Shown here: positions 1 to 11,090 of the stretch, piece after piece
Layout of the letters: each line of letters starts with the position of its first letter
How positions within the stretch are numbered: the stretch's first letter is position 1
Assembly (NCBI GenBank): GCA_963971575.1
Contig: OZ020622.1
Coordinates: 13,182,279-13,246,278, forward strand
Source of the DNA: Liopterus haemorrhoidalis
Lineage: Eukaryota; Arthropoda; Insecta; Coleoptera; Dytiscidae
Length of the DNA stretch: 64,000 nt
Direction: 5' to 3'
Made by a program: the position numbers and the translations under genes
Notes under the pieces: generated by a model
Seen by the model: the letters and a program-made list of their open reading frames with translations, nothing else
Database searches by the model: none
What the model was told of the DNA's origin: nothing

Positions 1-352
1 ACTTAATACACATTTTTAAACTGAAATTATGTTTTAAATTGGTAATGTAATTATATAACGATACATCACAAAAATATTTCTCTAATTTATGATGCTGTTT
101 AAAATTAAAAGAGTTAGCCTTTTTATGCTGAGTTCAAATCTGAACCAGACACGTATAATTTGTTAAAAACGTCCTACGTTTTGTCTTAAAAATATGGAAC
201 ATGATTTTACACACATTTCAGTGTTCAAAACTGTTTCATAAGTGAAAGAGGACAAAAGTAAAGTCTCGAAATAAAAGTAGTGCATAGTGGATGTAGATGT
301 ACCTAAACCGTTGCCAACACTACTTGTTACCAGTGATACAAACGGTAACCAG
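1..352. other. AT-rich spacer, nothing recognised
   Basis: No coding signature, inverted termini or known repeat found. The short open frames here are low-complexity or read into the minisatellite. Confidence 0.5.
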
Positions 353-543
353 ACAACTGGGGCCGTAAGACAATTCGGGCCGTTCACAATTGGGGCTTTT
401 CACAACTGGGGCCATTAACAACTGAGGCGATGGACAATTCGGGCCGTACAGAATTGGGGCTTTGCACAACTGGGGCCATTAACAACTGGGGCGATGGACA
501 ATTCGGGCCGTTCACAATTGGGGCTTTTCACAACTGGGGCCAT
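353..543. repeat. Minisatellite with a 64-bp higher-order unit
   Basis: About three tandem units of 64 bp. The marker gacaattcgggcc starts at 369, 433 and 497, exactly 64 bp apart. Each unit holds four diverged monomers of about 16 bp built on acaactggggcc, acaattggggct and acaattcgggcc. The unit is not a multiple of 3, so it is unlikely to be coding. It is G-rich on the + strand in an otherwise AT-rich context. Confidence 0.85.
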
Positions 544-579
544 AACTATAAGAGCTAGAGTTTTCTTTTATTTAAAATA

Positions 580-1234
580 AAAATTCAGCTGTGGCCACCA
601 TAGGACCGACCGCCATTACAAACAATTTGTATAAAATACATTCTAGCAGCAGAGTAGAAATAACTTGGCCTAATATTTTCTAACAGAGATATTATTTATC
701 ATGACCATGGAAACGTTACAAATAAGTAAGAAAAAATAGATATGTAGAAAAATTTCGAAAAATTTTACAAAAATTATTCGAAATTTTTCGTTTTATCAAA
801 AAACGTCTCAAATAAAAGTTATTAATTATTGCTTTTATAGCAACTTTTGTTCAATAAATTTTTTCGAAATATTTTTCTGTTGTGAAATATTCACAAAAAT
901 CTTAAAATCGAGTAAACTCCCATTTTTAGTCAACCGATTTTTACCAAAAGTTGATCAACTCGTGCCATTGATGGCAAAAGCTTAAATATGAAGTTTCCTA
1001 AAAATCCTTTCAGCCGAATTTGCTCTGCACACACACGGACAGACGGACAGACAGACAGACAGACGGACAGATAGACAGACAGACGGACGGACAGACAGAC
1101 CGACAGACATCATGCTAATAATAGTCAAAACGTTATGTAGGGACCTCAATTCGTGGAGATCCATCGAAATCTCGAAATCTCAAAATTGGTATGATCACAA
1201 TACCTCCCTTATATATGTTGGCGGTCGGTAAAAA
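580..1234 (-). mobile_element. Element A copy 1 (non-autonomous, HINE/DINE-1-like)
   Basis: Read on the minus strand the element starts ttttaccgaccgccaacata and has a (GTCT/GTCC)n block (about 1035-1110 on +). It ends with ggcggtcggtc then the hairpin ctgtggtggccacag and a T-run. The inner ends accgaccgcca/tggcggtcggt form inverted repeats. It matches copies at 6374, 18101, 40497 and 44813. No coding capacity is seen. The HINE (Helentron-derived) assignment is from architecture only. Confidence 0.75.
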
Positions 1235-1289
1235 TAATTATTTTACAAGTTGGCATAAATTTAATTGCGTGTTCTTTTGAAAAAAAATA

Positions 1290-1436
1290 TTTTAATGGTT
1301 TGATTAAGTACATTTTGGTAGGAATTAGAATAAATAAAAAAATCGTATTTTAGGGGTTGGCTTAAGTAAATTTTCGTATTCATTTGATTAAAAAGAAATT
1401 GTATTTTAAGGGTTAGATTAAGTAAAATTTAGTGCT
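1290..1436. repeat. Degenerate tandem repeat, about 65-bp unit
   Basis: Three imperfect units share a core like attttaagggttagattaag followed by taaattt. It fills the gap between element A and a mariner remnant. Confidence 0.5.
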
Positions 1437-1439
1437 CTT

Positions 1440-2119
1440 TTGAATGTTTTCGAATGTCCCAAAATGACGTCCCTCGAGATGATTTTTCAATCTTGGGAAG
1501 AGGAAAAAGTCACAAGGACTCAAGTCAGGTGAATAAGGAGGCTTAGGAGGCACAGGAATGTTTTTACTGGCCAAAAACTCATTTAATGAAATTGCTGTGT
1601 GACAAGGAAATCTGATAAACGGTAGTGTGAGGCAAATTCAACTCTTCCCCAATCATTGTGACTGTCAACCGACGATCTGAACACACAAGATCCCGGAATA
1701 TGTCGACATTTTCATCGGTTCTTGAAGATGAAGGTCTTTCGCTGCGTGATTCATTTTCAATCAACTCTCTTCCTTCCGAAAATGCCTTAAACCACCAAAA
1801 ATCCTGAGTCCTTGATAAAACACTGGCTCCGTAGGCCAGCTGAAATTATGCAAAAGTTTCCGTTGCACTGTGCCCAAGTCTGAAGCAAAACCTTATAGCA
1901 CACCGTTGCTCGAAATTAATGGCACTCATTTTTAGAACGCACTAGAAAAAACTGTTTCACGAAAAAAATCGCTACAGACAACAAAATTACTCTAGCGAGT
2001 TGAAACGCGTATTGAAAGCGTGTCACATGTTCACATGTCGCCCCTCCAAGTCTCGCGCCCTAAATGTTGCCAGATCAAACACTATGTTGCTAGCCCGGTT
2101 TCTTAATCTATACACCTCG
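1440..2119 (-). pseudogene. Mariner-like transposon remnant, internally deleted (family M-a)
   Basis: The minus strand encodes a transposase piece with SRSERPSSSRTDENVD and DRRLTVTMIGEELNLPHTTV, the helix-turn-helix part of a mariner-type (IS630-Tc1-mariner) transposase. A diverged downstream piece near 1440-1580 (KNIPV/SPDL-like region) joins it after an internal deletion of the catalytic core. The 3' TIR reads ...ttaatctatacacctcg followed by a TA. The other end is missing. Related copies lie at 2212, 39110 and 46772. Confidence 0.75.
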
Positions 2120-2211
2120 TACATTAGGAGGTTTCATTTGATATCCCACTCAAAATTTTAAAAAATATATTTTTTTCCATTATATATATACAGAGTGAGT
2201 GAGGAGGAATG

Positions 2212-2500
2212 GGCAGAACTTCAGGAATCTAAGCAAAATTTTCCGTTGCACTGTGCACAAGTCTGAAGCAAAACCTGATAGCACACAGTTGCTCGAAATT
2301 AATGTCTCATTTTTAGAATGCATTGGAAAAATCTGTTTCACGAAAAAAATCAATACGGACAACAAAATTACTCTAGCGAGTTCAAACTCGCACTGAAGGA
2401 GAATCACATGTTCACCTGCTGCCCCTCCAAGTCCCGCGTCCTAAATGTTGCCAGATCAAACGCTATGTTGCCAGTCCAGTTACTTAATTTACCCACCTCT
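2212..2500 (-). mobile_element. Mariner M-a 5' end fragment
   Basis: It repeats the 5' UTR and TIR part of the M-a mariner (gttgctcgaaattaatg..., ccagatcaaacgctatgttg, TIR ttacttaatttacccacctct|TA). It lies immediately downstream of the copy at 1440. It holds only the transposon end; the open frames here are chance. Confidence 0.65.
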
Positions 2501-2944
2501 TATCTCTCTTGGGTGTGTTCTACTTGTTCGACTTCTTTACAGCTCCATAACTTATCTTCATAAAATAGTACGCTTTTGATAAGAGTGCTCTTTATTATTT
2601 AAAAAGTGACATTTTATGAACTAATATGCTTTTTAATTTAATAAGGTCATGTGTCCTCCAGTAAAAGATATTAAAATTTTATGTCTAAATATCTGGTTTG
2701 AAATAAAGTTAGTTTATGTTGAGTTTAGTTTTGAAGACGTAGTTATAACCTGGTGTGAACGTAGGGTATATAGTTATTGTTATGGATAGAATATCTTTCT
2801 TAGTGCCAGAAAACACGTAAAATTTTCATTAAATTTATGTTATCGTTTTATATTTCTACGATAAAATGGTGTATAAGAATATAATGAATAAGAAAAGTTA
2901 AGGTTCATTGCGTTTCTTGGACTTAAAATATGTTATTAGTTTTT
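2501..2944. other. AT-rich spacer, nothing recognised
   Basis: No supported gene or repeat seen. Confidence 0.4.
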
Positions 2945-4151
2945 GTCTGTTTCTTTGGTTTAAGCGGGACTAAATGGGAGCTTCGTTCTTTTAGACTGTC
3001 ACGGGAAGGAAACTTGCTTAGATTATTTTATGTTACATGTGTTGATATGGTGAAAATTTAAAATTTCAGCAGTAAAACCATGGAAACGAGTGACATTTAT
3101 TATAAAAATAGTATATTAAAACACAAGTTTCATAAGGCATGATTTTGGCTTACGCGTCGCGAAACGATGAGTTTTCTAATAGACAACTGCGGCAAAAAGC
3201 CTTACGAAAATTTTTTTATACTATTATTTTCTGTTTTGCTTTTTAATAAATTTGCATTATATAACCTTACATCTCACTTTAGGAAATATGGTCCGTGAAT
3301 CTAGCGATTGGCCAGAGTAGTTTAACATTTTTGTATTTTTGAAGGGACCTATCATTATATTTTGTAAAATTTGCAGCTTGTTGTACCACTTTTACCAATT
3401 TTATGAAATTGAAGCTCATTGGAACACTGTTCACACCACACCACTCTACACTCTACACTGTAAAATAGTTCTTATTAATCTAATAAAGATTTGAATAAGA
3501 AGCAAATGCAAAAAAAAAAACTGGGATGTTTGGCAAATTATATAAATTTTGTTTAAAAAAATTAAATGGAAGCTCTTAGTTCTCAAATAACGCATAAAAG
3601 TGACTATCAAAAAAACTGTTGATTTTGATGTGATCAATATACACTTATTAAATACCTGTAAAATCCTGAAATGTGTGAAAATTCACACTTAACTTCATTT
3701 TTTTTTTTTTTTTAATAAAGACAATGAGTAATTATGCCATGTTAAATTGTAAAAGTCGTAGTAAGAAACTGGTGTAACTTTCCATAGGTAAATATAAATG
3801 TTTAGGCGGAACTTGATTTTGAAATCTAGTAATTTTTATCTATTAATTCGGACTTTTGGTCATATTGTTTAAGCTTTGTAAATCATACTTACATTGCAAA
3901 TTCTAGATAACATTTAAATTTGTCATTCTTAATCAAATTTTCCTATTTATTTATTTATTTTTTTTGTCTTCAAAATGTTTAAAAATGATTTAAAATATTT
4001 TAAAAATGTCATTCGTTTCCATGGTTTCACTGATGGAAGTTTAAATTTTCATATACCAACGTCAAATATGAAAACTCAAGCAAGCTCCCATCTCGTACAA
4101 CCTAAAAGAACGAAATTCCCATTTAGTGCCGCCTAAACGTTTGGAATAGCC
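2945..4151. mobile_element. TIR element with ends of about 150 bp (family G)
   Basis: The left end (gtctgtttctttggtttaag... ttcgttcttttag... accatggaaacgagtgaca, to about 3110) recurs inverted at the right end (about 4000-4151). The arms are diverged but collinear. A further terminus of this family lies at 6903-6960, and a possible one near 23165. No transposase is seen inside; the interior is AT-rich and holds a small 3' fragment of element B (3645-3695). Confidence 0.6.
3645..3695 (+). repeat. Element B 3'-end fragment
   Basis: aaatacctgtaaaatcctga is followed by the hairpin gtgtgaaaattcacac, which is the 3' terminus of element B (compare 35745-35800). Confidence 0.65.
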
Positions 4152-4311
4152 TTTACCTCAATACTTTGATGGCAAGTTGCTTCATATCTTGCGCAAAATG
4201 CCGTCTCCCATCTACTTGTATCTCCATGGCCAACAAAATGACTAAAATCACAATTTAAAAGATAAAAATTACTAGATTACAAAATCTAGTTTTACTTAAA
4301 TGTTTGTATAA

Positions 4312-4784
4312 TCTGTCTCAATTTGTAATACGAAACTAAATCTGGTTACTTTGGTGACTGTTGTGGTGTAAATAGACTTTTTTGAAACCATGTAAACTTG
4401 TAAATCTGGCTTTTACATTTTTGATGGAGTTTCATTATACTGAGGTTATATTCACTCAAAAACTACATGTCAGATACCAAATTGACATGTCAAATTTGTG
4501 ATTGACATGTCTAATATTTTGAATTATATACAAATATTTATTTCATCTTATTTCGCTTATTCATAATTTCTGTTCTGGTTGTATAAAATATATTTCAAAT
4601 ACTTGTCAATTTGTGTTTTATACAATTTGTGTTAGTAAGTTGACATATAATTTAATGTCAATTATGAATTGTCAAATATTTTGAAAGGTATTACTTCAGA
4701 ATTACCACCCTAAGATGATATTTTAAATATACAACATAAAAAATGAAGTTTTCCTGTTAGTTTCGTATTACAAAATGAGACAGA
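4312..4784. mobile_element. PIF/Harbinger-like MITE, copy 1
   Basis: TIR tctgtctcaatttgtaatac at the left is matched inverted by gtattacaaaatgagacaga at the right. The flanks are TAA on both sides, the 3-bp TWA target duplication of PIF/Harbinger elements. The interior has repeated cacatgtcaa/tgacatgtca motifs and no ORF. Confidence 0.8.
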
Positions 4785-4972
4785 TAATAATAGCCTATAT
4801 TTGTGTTGTCTGTTGGTTAATTTCTGAATTTTGATACAATAATCCATTGTATCATATGTGTTTAATTACATTATATATGTAACGTGAAATTAATTTTCTT
4901 GAAATGAAAATGATGTGGTTATTTACGTGTCACAGTTTTCATTTAATATAAATGTTGTAATGCTTTACCGCA

Positions 4973-5095
4973 TGACGTCCGTGGCAGAAGGGTTGCGGTA
5001 TTGTTAGGGGCACCTCGACCGCTCCACCACGGTATGTGCGCGACATATCCATGGATTTTTGGTGCTGTGGATAACCCAAATGTTTCGGTAAATAT
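4973..5095. other. Unexplained GC-richer island
   Basis: About 120 bp of balanced composition (from cgcatgacgtccgtggcaga to ggataacccaaatgtttcgg) within AT-rich DNA. One + frame is open for about 50 codons but has no start or acceptor. I do not recognise the product. Confidence 0.35.
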
Positions 5096-5198
5096 TTGGT
5101 TCTATGAACTAGATCACATGATTTATTGATAGGCGAAGAAATAATGATTTACAATCAGCGAGACAACGAACAATATTTAAAAATTTATGCTGATATTA

Positions 5199-5531
5199 TC
5201 TGTCTCGTTTTGTAATACGAAACTAAGAGGAAAATTTCATTTTTTATGTTGTATATTTAAAATATCATCTTAGGATGGTAATTCTGAAATGGCACCTTTC
5301 AAAATATTTAATATGTGTATCACAATTTTGACATGTCAATCGCAATTTTGACATGTCAGTTTGTTATCTGACATACATAGTTTGTGAGTGAATATAACCT
5401 CGATATAATCAAACTTTACCAAATATTTAAAAGCCAGGTTTACAAGTTCACATGTTTCCATAAAAGTCTATTTACACCACAAAAGTCACCAAAGTAACCA
5501 GATCTAGTTTCGTATTACAAAATGAGACAGA
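5199..5531. mobile_element. PIF/Harbinger-like MITE, copy 2 (inverted, shorter)
   Basis: Same TIRs as the copy at 4312 (tctgtctcgttttgtaatac / gagacaga). It is flanked by TTA on both sides. Internal sequence matches copy 1 in reverse orientation. Confidence 0.8.
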
Positions 5532-5805
5532 TTATATAAGCAGTTCACTTTTGTAACAACAAACTAGATCTGGTTATTTTGGTTACTTTTATAGTGTGTT
5601 ACTGACTTTAAATGTCAATTAAAAATATTCCTTACGCTGTAAAACCGACTTTAGGTTGATGAGGTTATGATCATTATAATTAAGATTAAAATCACTAAAT
5701 TATACAAAGTAGCGCAACGGCGGCCATACTGAGGCTAAAAATGTCGCCAACACAAATGATTTTTAGTGATTCCAACAGTAAAAAAATAAGAAACTAGTAC
5801 TATAA

Positions 5806-5983
5806 TCCGTCTCAATTTGTAATACGAAACTAGATCTGGTTACTTTGGTGACTGTTGTGGTGTAAACAGACTTTGGCGTATCCGTGTGAACCAATACTAT
5901 GATAATATTATAAATGTATTGTCAATATACAACACAAAAAAATGAACTTTCCCTGTTAGTTCCGTATTACAAAATGAGACAGA
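5806..5983. mobile_element. PIF/Harbinger-like MITE, copy 3 (short)
   Basis: TIR tccgtctcaatttgtaatac with gagacaga at the other end, flanked by TAA on both sides. At 178 bp it is an internal deletion of the 4312-type element. Confidence 0.8.
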
Positions 5984-6165
5984 TAATACCAAAATTTTTA
6001 TTTTAAACATTGTAATCCCGATTTTTTTAATCAAAAATGCAATATAACAAAATTGTGGTACAATTTCAATAATTTATTTTTATTTTTATTAAATAAAATG
6101 GATATAATATATAAATTTAAATGAAACTTAACCTTAAATATTCAAACCGCTGAGAAAGGAGGTTA

Positions 6166-6372
6166 TTAAATTAGAGCGAGAAAGAGAGATGTGACAGCGC
6201 GACTTAAGAACGTAAAAATTGCTGATTTAGTTTGCTTAATAGGGGAAGCAATGTTGCCAATCAAACCCTGGGGTCTGTCGGCTTCTTCAAAGGCTTGCGC
6301 TATTTTGTATAATCCAGTGACTTTAATTAAGATATCATTTTTCATTATGACATATGTCAAATAGATCGACAT
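6166..6372 (-). CDS. Unrecognised 68-codon open frame inside a TIR element
   Basis: The frame encodes segments such as GLYKIAQAFEEADRPQGLIG and AIFTFLSRAVTSLFLALI, the latter a hydrophobic C-terminal stretch. Composition looks more protein-like than the AT-rich shadow frames nearby, and there is a TAA stop. The start is uncertain. It could be a captured host gene piece or a decayed transposon frame. I do not assign a function. Confidence 0.25.
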   Translation of the reverse strand: MSIYLTYVIMKNDILIKVTGLYKIAQAFEEADRPQGLIGNIASPIKQTKSAIFTFLSRAVTSLFLALI

Positions 6373-6373
6373 T

Positions 6374-6790
6374 TTAAAAAATCAGCTGTGGCCACTACAG
6401 GACCGACCGCCATCATAAAGTACCTATATAAAATACATTCTAGCAGCAGAGTAGAAATAACCTGGCCTAATATTTTCTAACAGAGATATTATTTATCATA
6501 ACCATGGAAACGTTACATATAAGTATGAAAACATTGAGACTATAACAATTTACAAAAATTTTTCGAAATTTTTCGTTTTATCAAAAAACTGATCGAAGAA
6601 AAGTTATTAGTTATTGCTTTTATAGCAACTTTTGTTCAATAAATTTTTTCGAAATATTTTTCTGTTGATAAATATTCGCAAAAATCTTAAAATCGACACG
6701 AGTAAACTCCCAGTTCTAGTTAACCGATTTTTACCAAAAGTTGATCAACTCGTACCATTGATGGCAGAAGCTGTGACGATCGGTAAAAAT
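6374..6790 (-). mobile_element. Element A copy 2, internally deleted
   Basis: It has the 3' hairpin end (cagctgtggccactacagga) and a body shared with the copies at 580 and 44813. It jumps from the agttgatcaactcg segment to a terminal gatcggtaaaaat, so the GTCT block is lost. Confidence 0.7.
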
Positions 6791-6960
6791 GTCATTTTTT
6801 AATACCAACATGACATACAGCTTCAAAGGTGCGAACTATTGAAAACAAAATATCCTGTTAGTTTGTTCTTACAAAAGTGAACTGCTTATATAAGCACTGT
6901 GTGACAACCTAAAAGAACGAAACTCCTATTTAGTTCCGCTTAAACTAAAGAAACAGACTA

Positions 6961-7699
6961 TAATGTATTTTTTTACAAAAACATCTTTGCTATTAATTAA
7001 TTACTCCGTTGTATGATTTAATGGAGTACTAGATAGTTATGTGCACTAGAACTGAAGTTCCCAGACCAATCTTGTATAATATTCTCTAGCTCAGAACTCT
7101 GCGCTAGAGAACAAGAACAAGGCATGACATTACAATACAATATAGGAAATGGAGTATCAGACTGTCTCGATTGCAATGTTGGTATTATCTTAACTTATTT
7201 TACCGTAATGGCATTAGTGCATAGTTTTGATATTTTAGATCAGTGTTGCACAAGTGACAGTCCACGAGCCACTCGTGGCACTTTTATTGTGTGTTTTTGC
7301 ACTTGTCTTTATATAGTATTCGCGACTGCAAATAACAGTGAGACATCTGGTGGTGACTGGCTAAATTAAACAGAAGCGTATATTTGGATAATATTTGTAG
7401 CGTGTTGTGCTGTAGTTTATGTGAATTAAGAAGTATTTTAAAATATAGTGACTTAAATACAGTGCTTTTTTGCCGAAATATTGTTTGAACAGATAAATAT
7501 TAAGAAAAAACTTCTGACATATACGCTTCTGGTCCGCCATCAGCTGTTGTACGCAGCGCCGCCAACGTTAGTTTCAGTCGCGAATAGTAAAGTGCAGGTT
7601 TCATAAGGCATAATTTTGCCGAACGCGTCAAAGCTAGAAAACGAATCTTTTCTGTTTTGTTTCCAACGTCCAAATTTATTAAACCAAAAAGGTATAATT
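6961..7699. other. Intron/intergenic stretch, nothing firm
   Basis: A family G terminus precedes it (6903-6960). At 7590-7650 the phrase gtttcataaggcataatttt recurs from 3128, a small dispersed repeat. No coding signature was found in the 81-codon frame at 7124. Confidence 0.4.
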
Positions 7700-7701
7700 T
7701 T

Positions 7702-9500
7702 TAGGGTTTTGTAGGTATGACCAAAAAACCCTTATACAGTCATTTTGTCGTCTGTTTGTCTGTCTGTTCGGTAAAAATTGTAGCCAAACGACTAAAGCTA
7801 GAGAGTTGAAATATGGCATGCTTATAATAATAATAATATAATAATAATAATTTTATTGGTCCAGAAGATTATATGCATACATAATATTGGACAAGTCATT
7901 ATTTTCATATTTCAATACAATTGATTATTATTATGGTCAAAACAGTTTATGATTACTTCCAAATAAAAAATACAGAAAATATTTTTAATATATACAAAAT
8001 CTTGCATCAGTGCAGTTGTCATAGAAAACTTATCAGTTGTTTTTTATTATTTATTACTCATTCTAATTACATCACTAATAGAAATACTATTAGACGTTAG
8101 TATTTAATTAATTAATAAACCAAATAATAATTTATTAATTTCGTCCTTTCAATAAAAAATTACTGATAAAACAGTTTTTGTCAAATATAAAATAATAAAT
8201 AAGTTTATAAATAAATTTTAAAAAATAAATAAATAAAATTAAAAGTAAAATTTATAAATATCAATACATGAATTAGTCCGTTTTAATGACGTTGTAAAAG
8301 ATACTCATTAAGATTATAGTAACACTTTTTTATTAAGAAGTCAACAAGCTGACATTTAAATGTTTTAAGTGATCCATAATCTTTCAGGTGTTGCGGCAAA
8401 TTGTTGTAAATTTTCTTTGATAATATGGTCGGATTGTTAGACGTAATAGCAAATTTAGTTTTAGGTACTTGTAAATGTGCTTTTTGCCTCGTGTTGTATG
8501 CATGTATATCTGACCTTCTTTCATAATCTGACAAATTTTGTCGTACATATACACAGGCTTGATACACATACATACTTGGTAAAGTCAAAATCTTTAGATT
8601 TTTAAATATATTAACACAGGATGTTCTTTGGCTGCAACCAACCATATTACGTAGAATACGTTTTTGGAGCCGAAACAATCTGATGAGTTCTGAACCTGTA
8701 CCCCAACAAAGTATACCATAAGATAGTATAGAATATATATTTGCAAAGTAATAGGTTCTGACTACTTCTTTACTACATGTTTTGGATATAATTTTTAGTT
8801 TCCAACATTCTTGGGACATTCTTTTGCACAAAAAGTCAATTTGAGTATCCCAAGTAAGATGCTGGTCCAGATGAATACCCAGAAGTTTCGCAGATGCAAC
8901 TTGAATGACAGACTTATTTTTAATCAACTGGCTAACATCGTAATTCAATTTACTTTTAGAAAATTTTATGAAACTACATTTCTCATAATTTAAGAGTAGA
9001 TCATTTGATTGCAACCAATTGCTTAAAGAATGTAAATCTTTGTTAACGTTTGTTACAAGAGCTCGACAATCTGCGTCAGAACCCATTACTGTGGTATCAT
9101 CTGCAAAAGCTACAAGTTCCGAACTCAGAGCACCCTCTACAATGTCGTTTACATATAATATATACAAGAGAGGCCCCAGTACACTACCTTGTGGGACCCC
9201 TTGGATTACAGATAAATGATTTGATTTTGACTCACCAATTTGAACATATTGTGCCCTGTTTTCGAGGTATGATGTAAGCCAATCCAAGGCTTTTCCTCTT
9301 ATTCCTAGATTTTCAAGTTTCCCTAGCAGTATTTTGTGATCGACACGATCAAATGCTTTTGATAGATCCAAAAATACTGCTAATGTGTGCCGGTTTTTGT
9401 CCAAATTTTCATATATAAAATTTAGTATGTTTAAAAGTGCCGTGGTTGTTGAACGTCCTTACAACTCTTTGACCCGCTCATAGAAAAAATTCTAAAATAG
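7702..9500 (+). mobile_element. Element B copy 1, interrupted by a retrotransposon
   Basis: The 5' half (agggttttgtaggtatgacc, GTCT block, gtagccaaacgactaaagct) runs to 7829, and the continuation (caactctttgacccgctcat...) resumes at 9461. The break lies within gcttata|caactc, where a non-LTR element is inserted. Joining the two sides restores the order seen in the element B copies at 9916 and 34811. Confidence 0.75.
7830..9460 (-). pseudogene. 5'-truncated Jockey/CR1-like non-LTR retrotransposon (reverse transcriptase)
   Basis: The minus-strand frame is open from about 9456 to 8283. It encodes the reverse transcriptase palm and C-terminus: VFLDLSKAFDRVDHKILL near the start, QGVPQGSVLGPLLYILYVND, then the catalytic FADD (AFADDTTVMGSD). 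The thumb and the usual C-terminal YNTRQ motif follow. The endonuclease, ORF1 and N-terminal part of the reverse transcriptase are absent, as expected after incomplete reverse transcription. An AT-rich 3' UTR ends in a TTA-repeat tail (7830-7855 on +). It is inserted in element B. The exact clade is uncertain. Confidence 0.85.
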
Positions 9501-9554
9501 AAAGCTAATATTCCTGATAGAAAGCTGATTTTATTAGGTCTATCAAGTTAGTTG

Positions 9555-9698
9555 CAGACCGGCGTAGCGTAGTGGTAACACATGTGCTCTGCGTTGCGAA
9601 GGTCTCGGGTTCGAATCCCGTTCAGGCATGGAAATTTTCTCAAATTAAATTTGTCCTGGCTAATTGCCACAGCAGCAAAGGCCATTAAATTAAAAAAA
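9555..9698 (+). mobile_element. tRNA-derived SINE (family S)
   Basis: A-box-like gtagcgtagtggt and B-box ggttcgaatcc are followed by a body with tcctggctaattgccaca and an A-rich tail. It is flanked by the near-identical repeats aagttagttg (9545) and aagttaattg (9699). The acceptor arm does not pair, so it is not a functional tRNA gene. Confidence 0.8.
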
Positions 9699-9915
9699 AA
9701 GTTAATTGATTTAATAGCTGACCTGATAGTCGATAAACTTGATAATATCAGCTTTCTATCATGAATATTAGCTTTCTAGCAAATGTGAAAAAAGTCAGAT
9801 ATGAATGTATCAAAAAACAAAGTAAATAAAAATAAGAAATTAGTACCTACCCAAGAATTATAATAAATAAACAAATTTTGAACTAAATTTGTAGAAAATA
9901 ATAAAATGTTTTTTT

Positions 9916-10250
9916 AGGATTTTGTAGGTATGACCAAAAAATCCTTATACCGTCATTTTGTCGTCTGTCTGTCTGTTCGGGAAAAATTGTAGCCAAACGG
10001 CTAAACCTAGAGAGTTCAAATTTGGCATCAATATACAACTCATTGACTGGCATATAGGAAAAATACTAAAACATCTAAAAAACATATCCACCTAAAAATA
10101 TAAACAAATTTGTGCTCATAGAAAAAAATATATATATATATTTTTTTAATTCTGAGTAGGGTATCAAATGAAAGCCTAAAGTAAAAAAAAAGTACGTGGA
10201 TAGTACGTGGATTAACGATCAAAATTTTATTTTTGCAAAATAAATTATTT
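9916..10250 (+). mobile_element. Element B copy 2 (3'-truncated)
   Basis: It starts aggattttgtaggtatgacc, has a short GTCT block and the gtagccaaacggctaaacct segment, then gagtagggtatcaaatgaaa. It breaks off at about 10250 against a hAT fragment. Confidence 0.75.
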
Positions 10251-11090
10251 TGATGCGAATTTTTAAATGATTGAACGATTCTGGAAGACGGTTCCAAGCT
10301 TCGAAAACAATTTTATCTACATTTTGAAGATTGTGAATTTCGGTCCACTTATGCTGAGAAGATAATATGCACTTTTCTTTTTCTAAACTTTCAATTTCAG
10401 AATTAAATTTTAAGAATATATTATTCCATAAATCTTTGGATTTCAAATCCTATAATTGAAGTTCAAATTGTGCTTGATTAATCAATGGGAATCGTAGTGG
10501 TCAGCTCATTTGACTGCTAACCATGGGTGCTCGGGTTCGAATCCCGGTGATGGCATGGATGTTTGTATTTGTTATAAAATTACTAATGTATCCATAATAA
10601 AAATAAAGATATCCTGGTTAATGGCCATCGTAGCTAAGACCAAAAATTAATTAAAAAAAAAAAATTAATGGGAATGGTGATAAATGTAATTGCTGCATAT
10701 CTGCTTCAATTGGATTTGTCAAAAAAACTAGTGTAGCTTTATATTTTCTAAACTCTTTAAATCTTTCTCCAAAAGCTTATTGCATTTTAACAATAGTTTG
10801 TGCAGAAAAATTGCATTAATAACGTTGTTATTGTCCTTTTTTTGTAAATTAATAAAATGTAAAAATGTTTCTGCACGTAAATCAATCACAAATACAGATA
10901 ACTTATTTCTTCAATTTATTTCTTCTAAAAGGGAATATGCAGTATTTCCTTTTTACAGGCAGAAAGTTGAAAATTAAAAAATAAATTATATTAAAATAAA
11001 GACCAGCCAATTTTAAAAGTGCCACAAAATTTTCTAAAAGAGCCCCATGCGGCTCCGGAGCCGCAGGTTGTCGACCCTTAAACTAGACCA
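10219..11090 (-). pseudogene. Broken hAT transposase (C-terminal part) with a SINE insertion
   Basis: The minus strand encodes LTNPIEADMQQLHLSPFPLI, then after a SINE ALLOWING continuation QAQFELQL, SQHKWTEIHNLQNVDKIVFE and AWNRLPESFNHLK. This resembles the hAT transposases related to ZBED/GTF2IRD2-type proteins, where KHKW and WNALP blocks precede the dimerisation region. Removing the SINE at 10493-10663 and one copy of its target duplication rejoins the frame. The end near 11050-11090 has ggctccggagccgcaggttg, typical of hAT termini. Stops and frameshifts make it inactive. Confidence 0.65.
10493..10663 (+). mobile_element. tRNA-derived SINE (family S), full length
   Basis: Head tcgtagtggtcagctcattt, B-box ggttcgaatcccggtgatgg, body tcctggttaatggccatcgt and an A-rich tail. 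The target duplications are atcaatgggaat (10481) and attaatgggaat (10664). It sits inside hAT transposase coding sequence. Confidence 0.85.

Larger units (their letters stand above)
5540..6885. mobile_element. TIR transposon with 8-bp target duplication (hAT-like size)
   Basis: TIR gcagttcacttttgtaacaa begins at 5540; ttacaaaagtgaactgc ends at 6885. The direct repeat ttatataa flanks both ends, an 8-bp duplication as for hAT elements. It contains a PIF-like MITE (5806-5983), an element A remnant (6374-6790) and an open frame at 6166. No transposase is recognised, so the superfamily call rests on the duplication length. Confidence 0.6.

Noticed and set aside
9555..9640. Possible functional tRNA gene with A and B boxes
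   Set aside because: Acceptor arm does not pair, and an A-tail and target duplications show it is a SINE.
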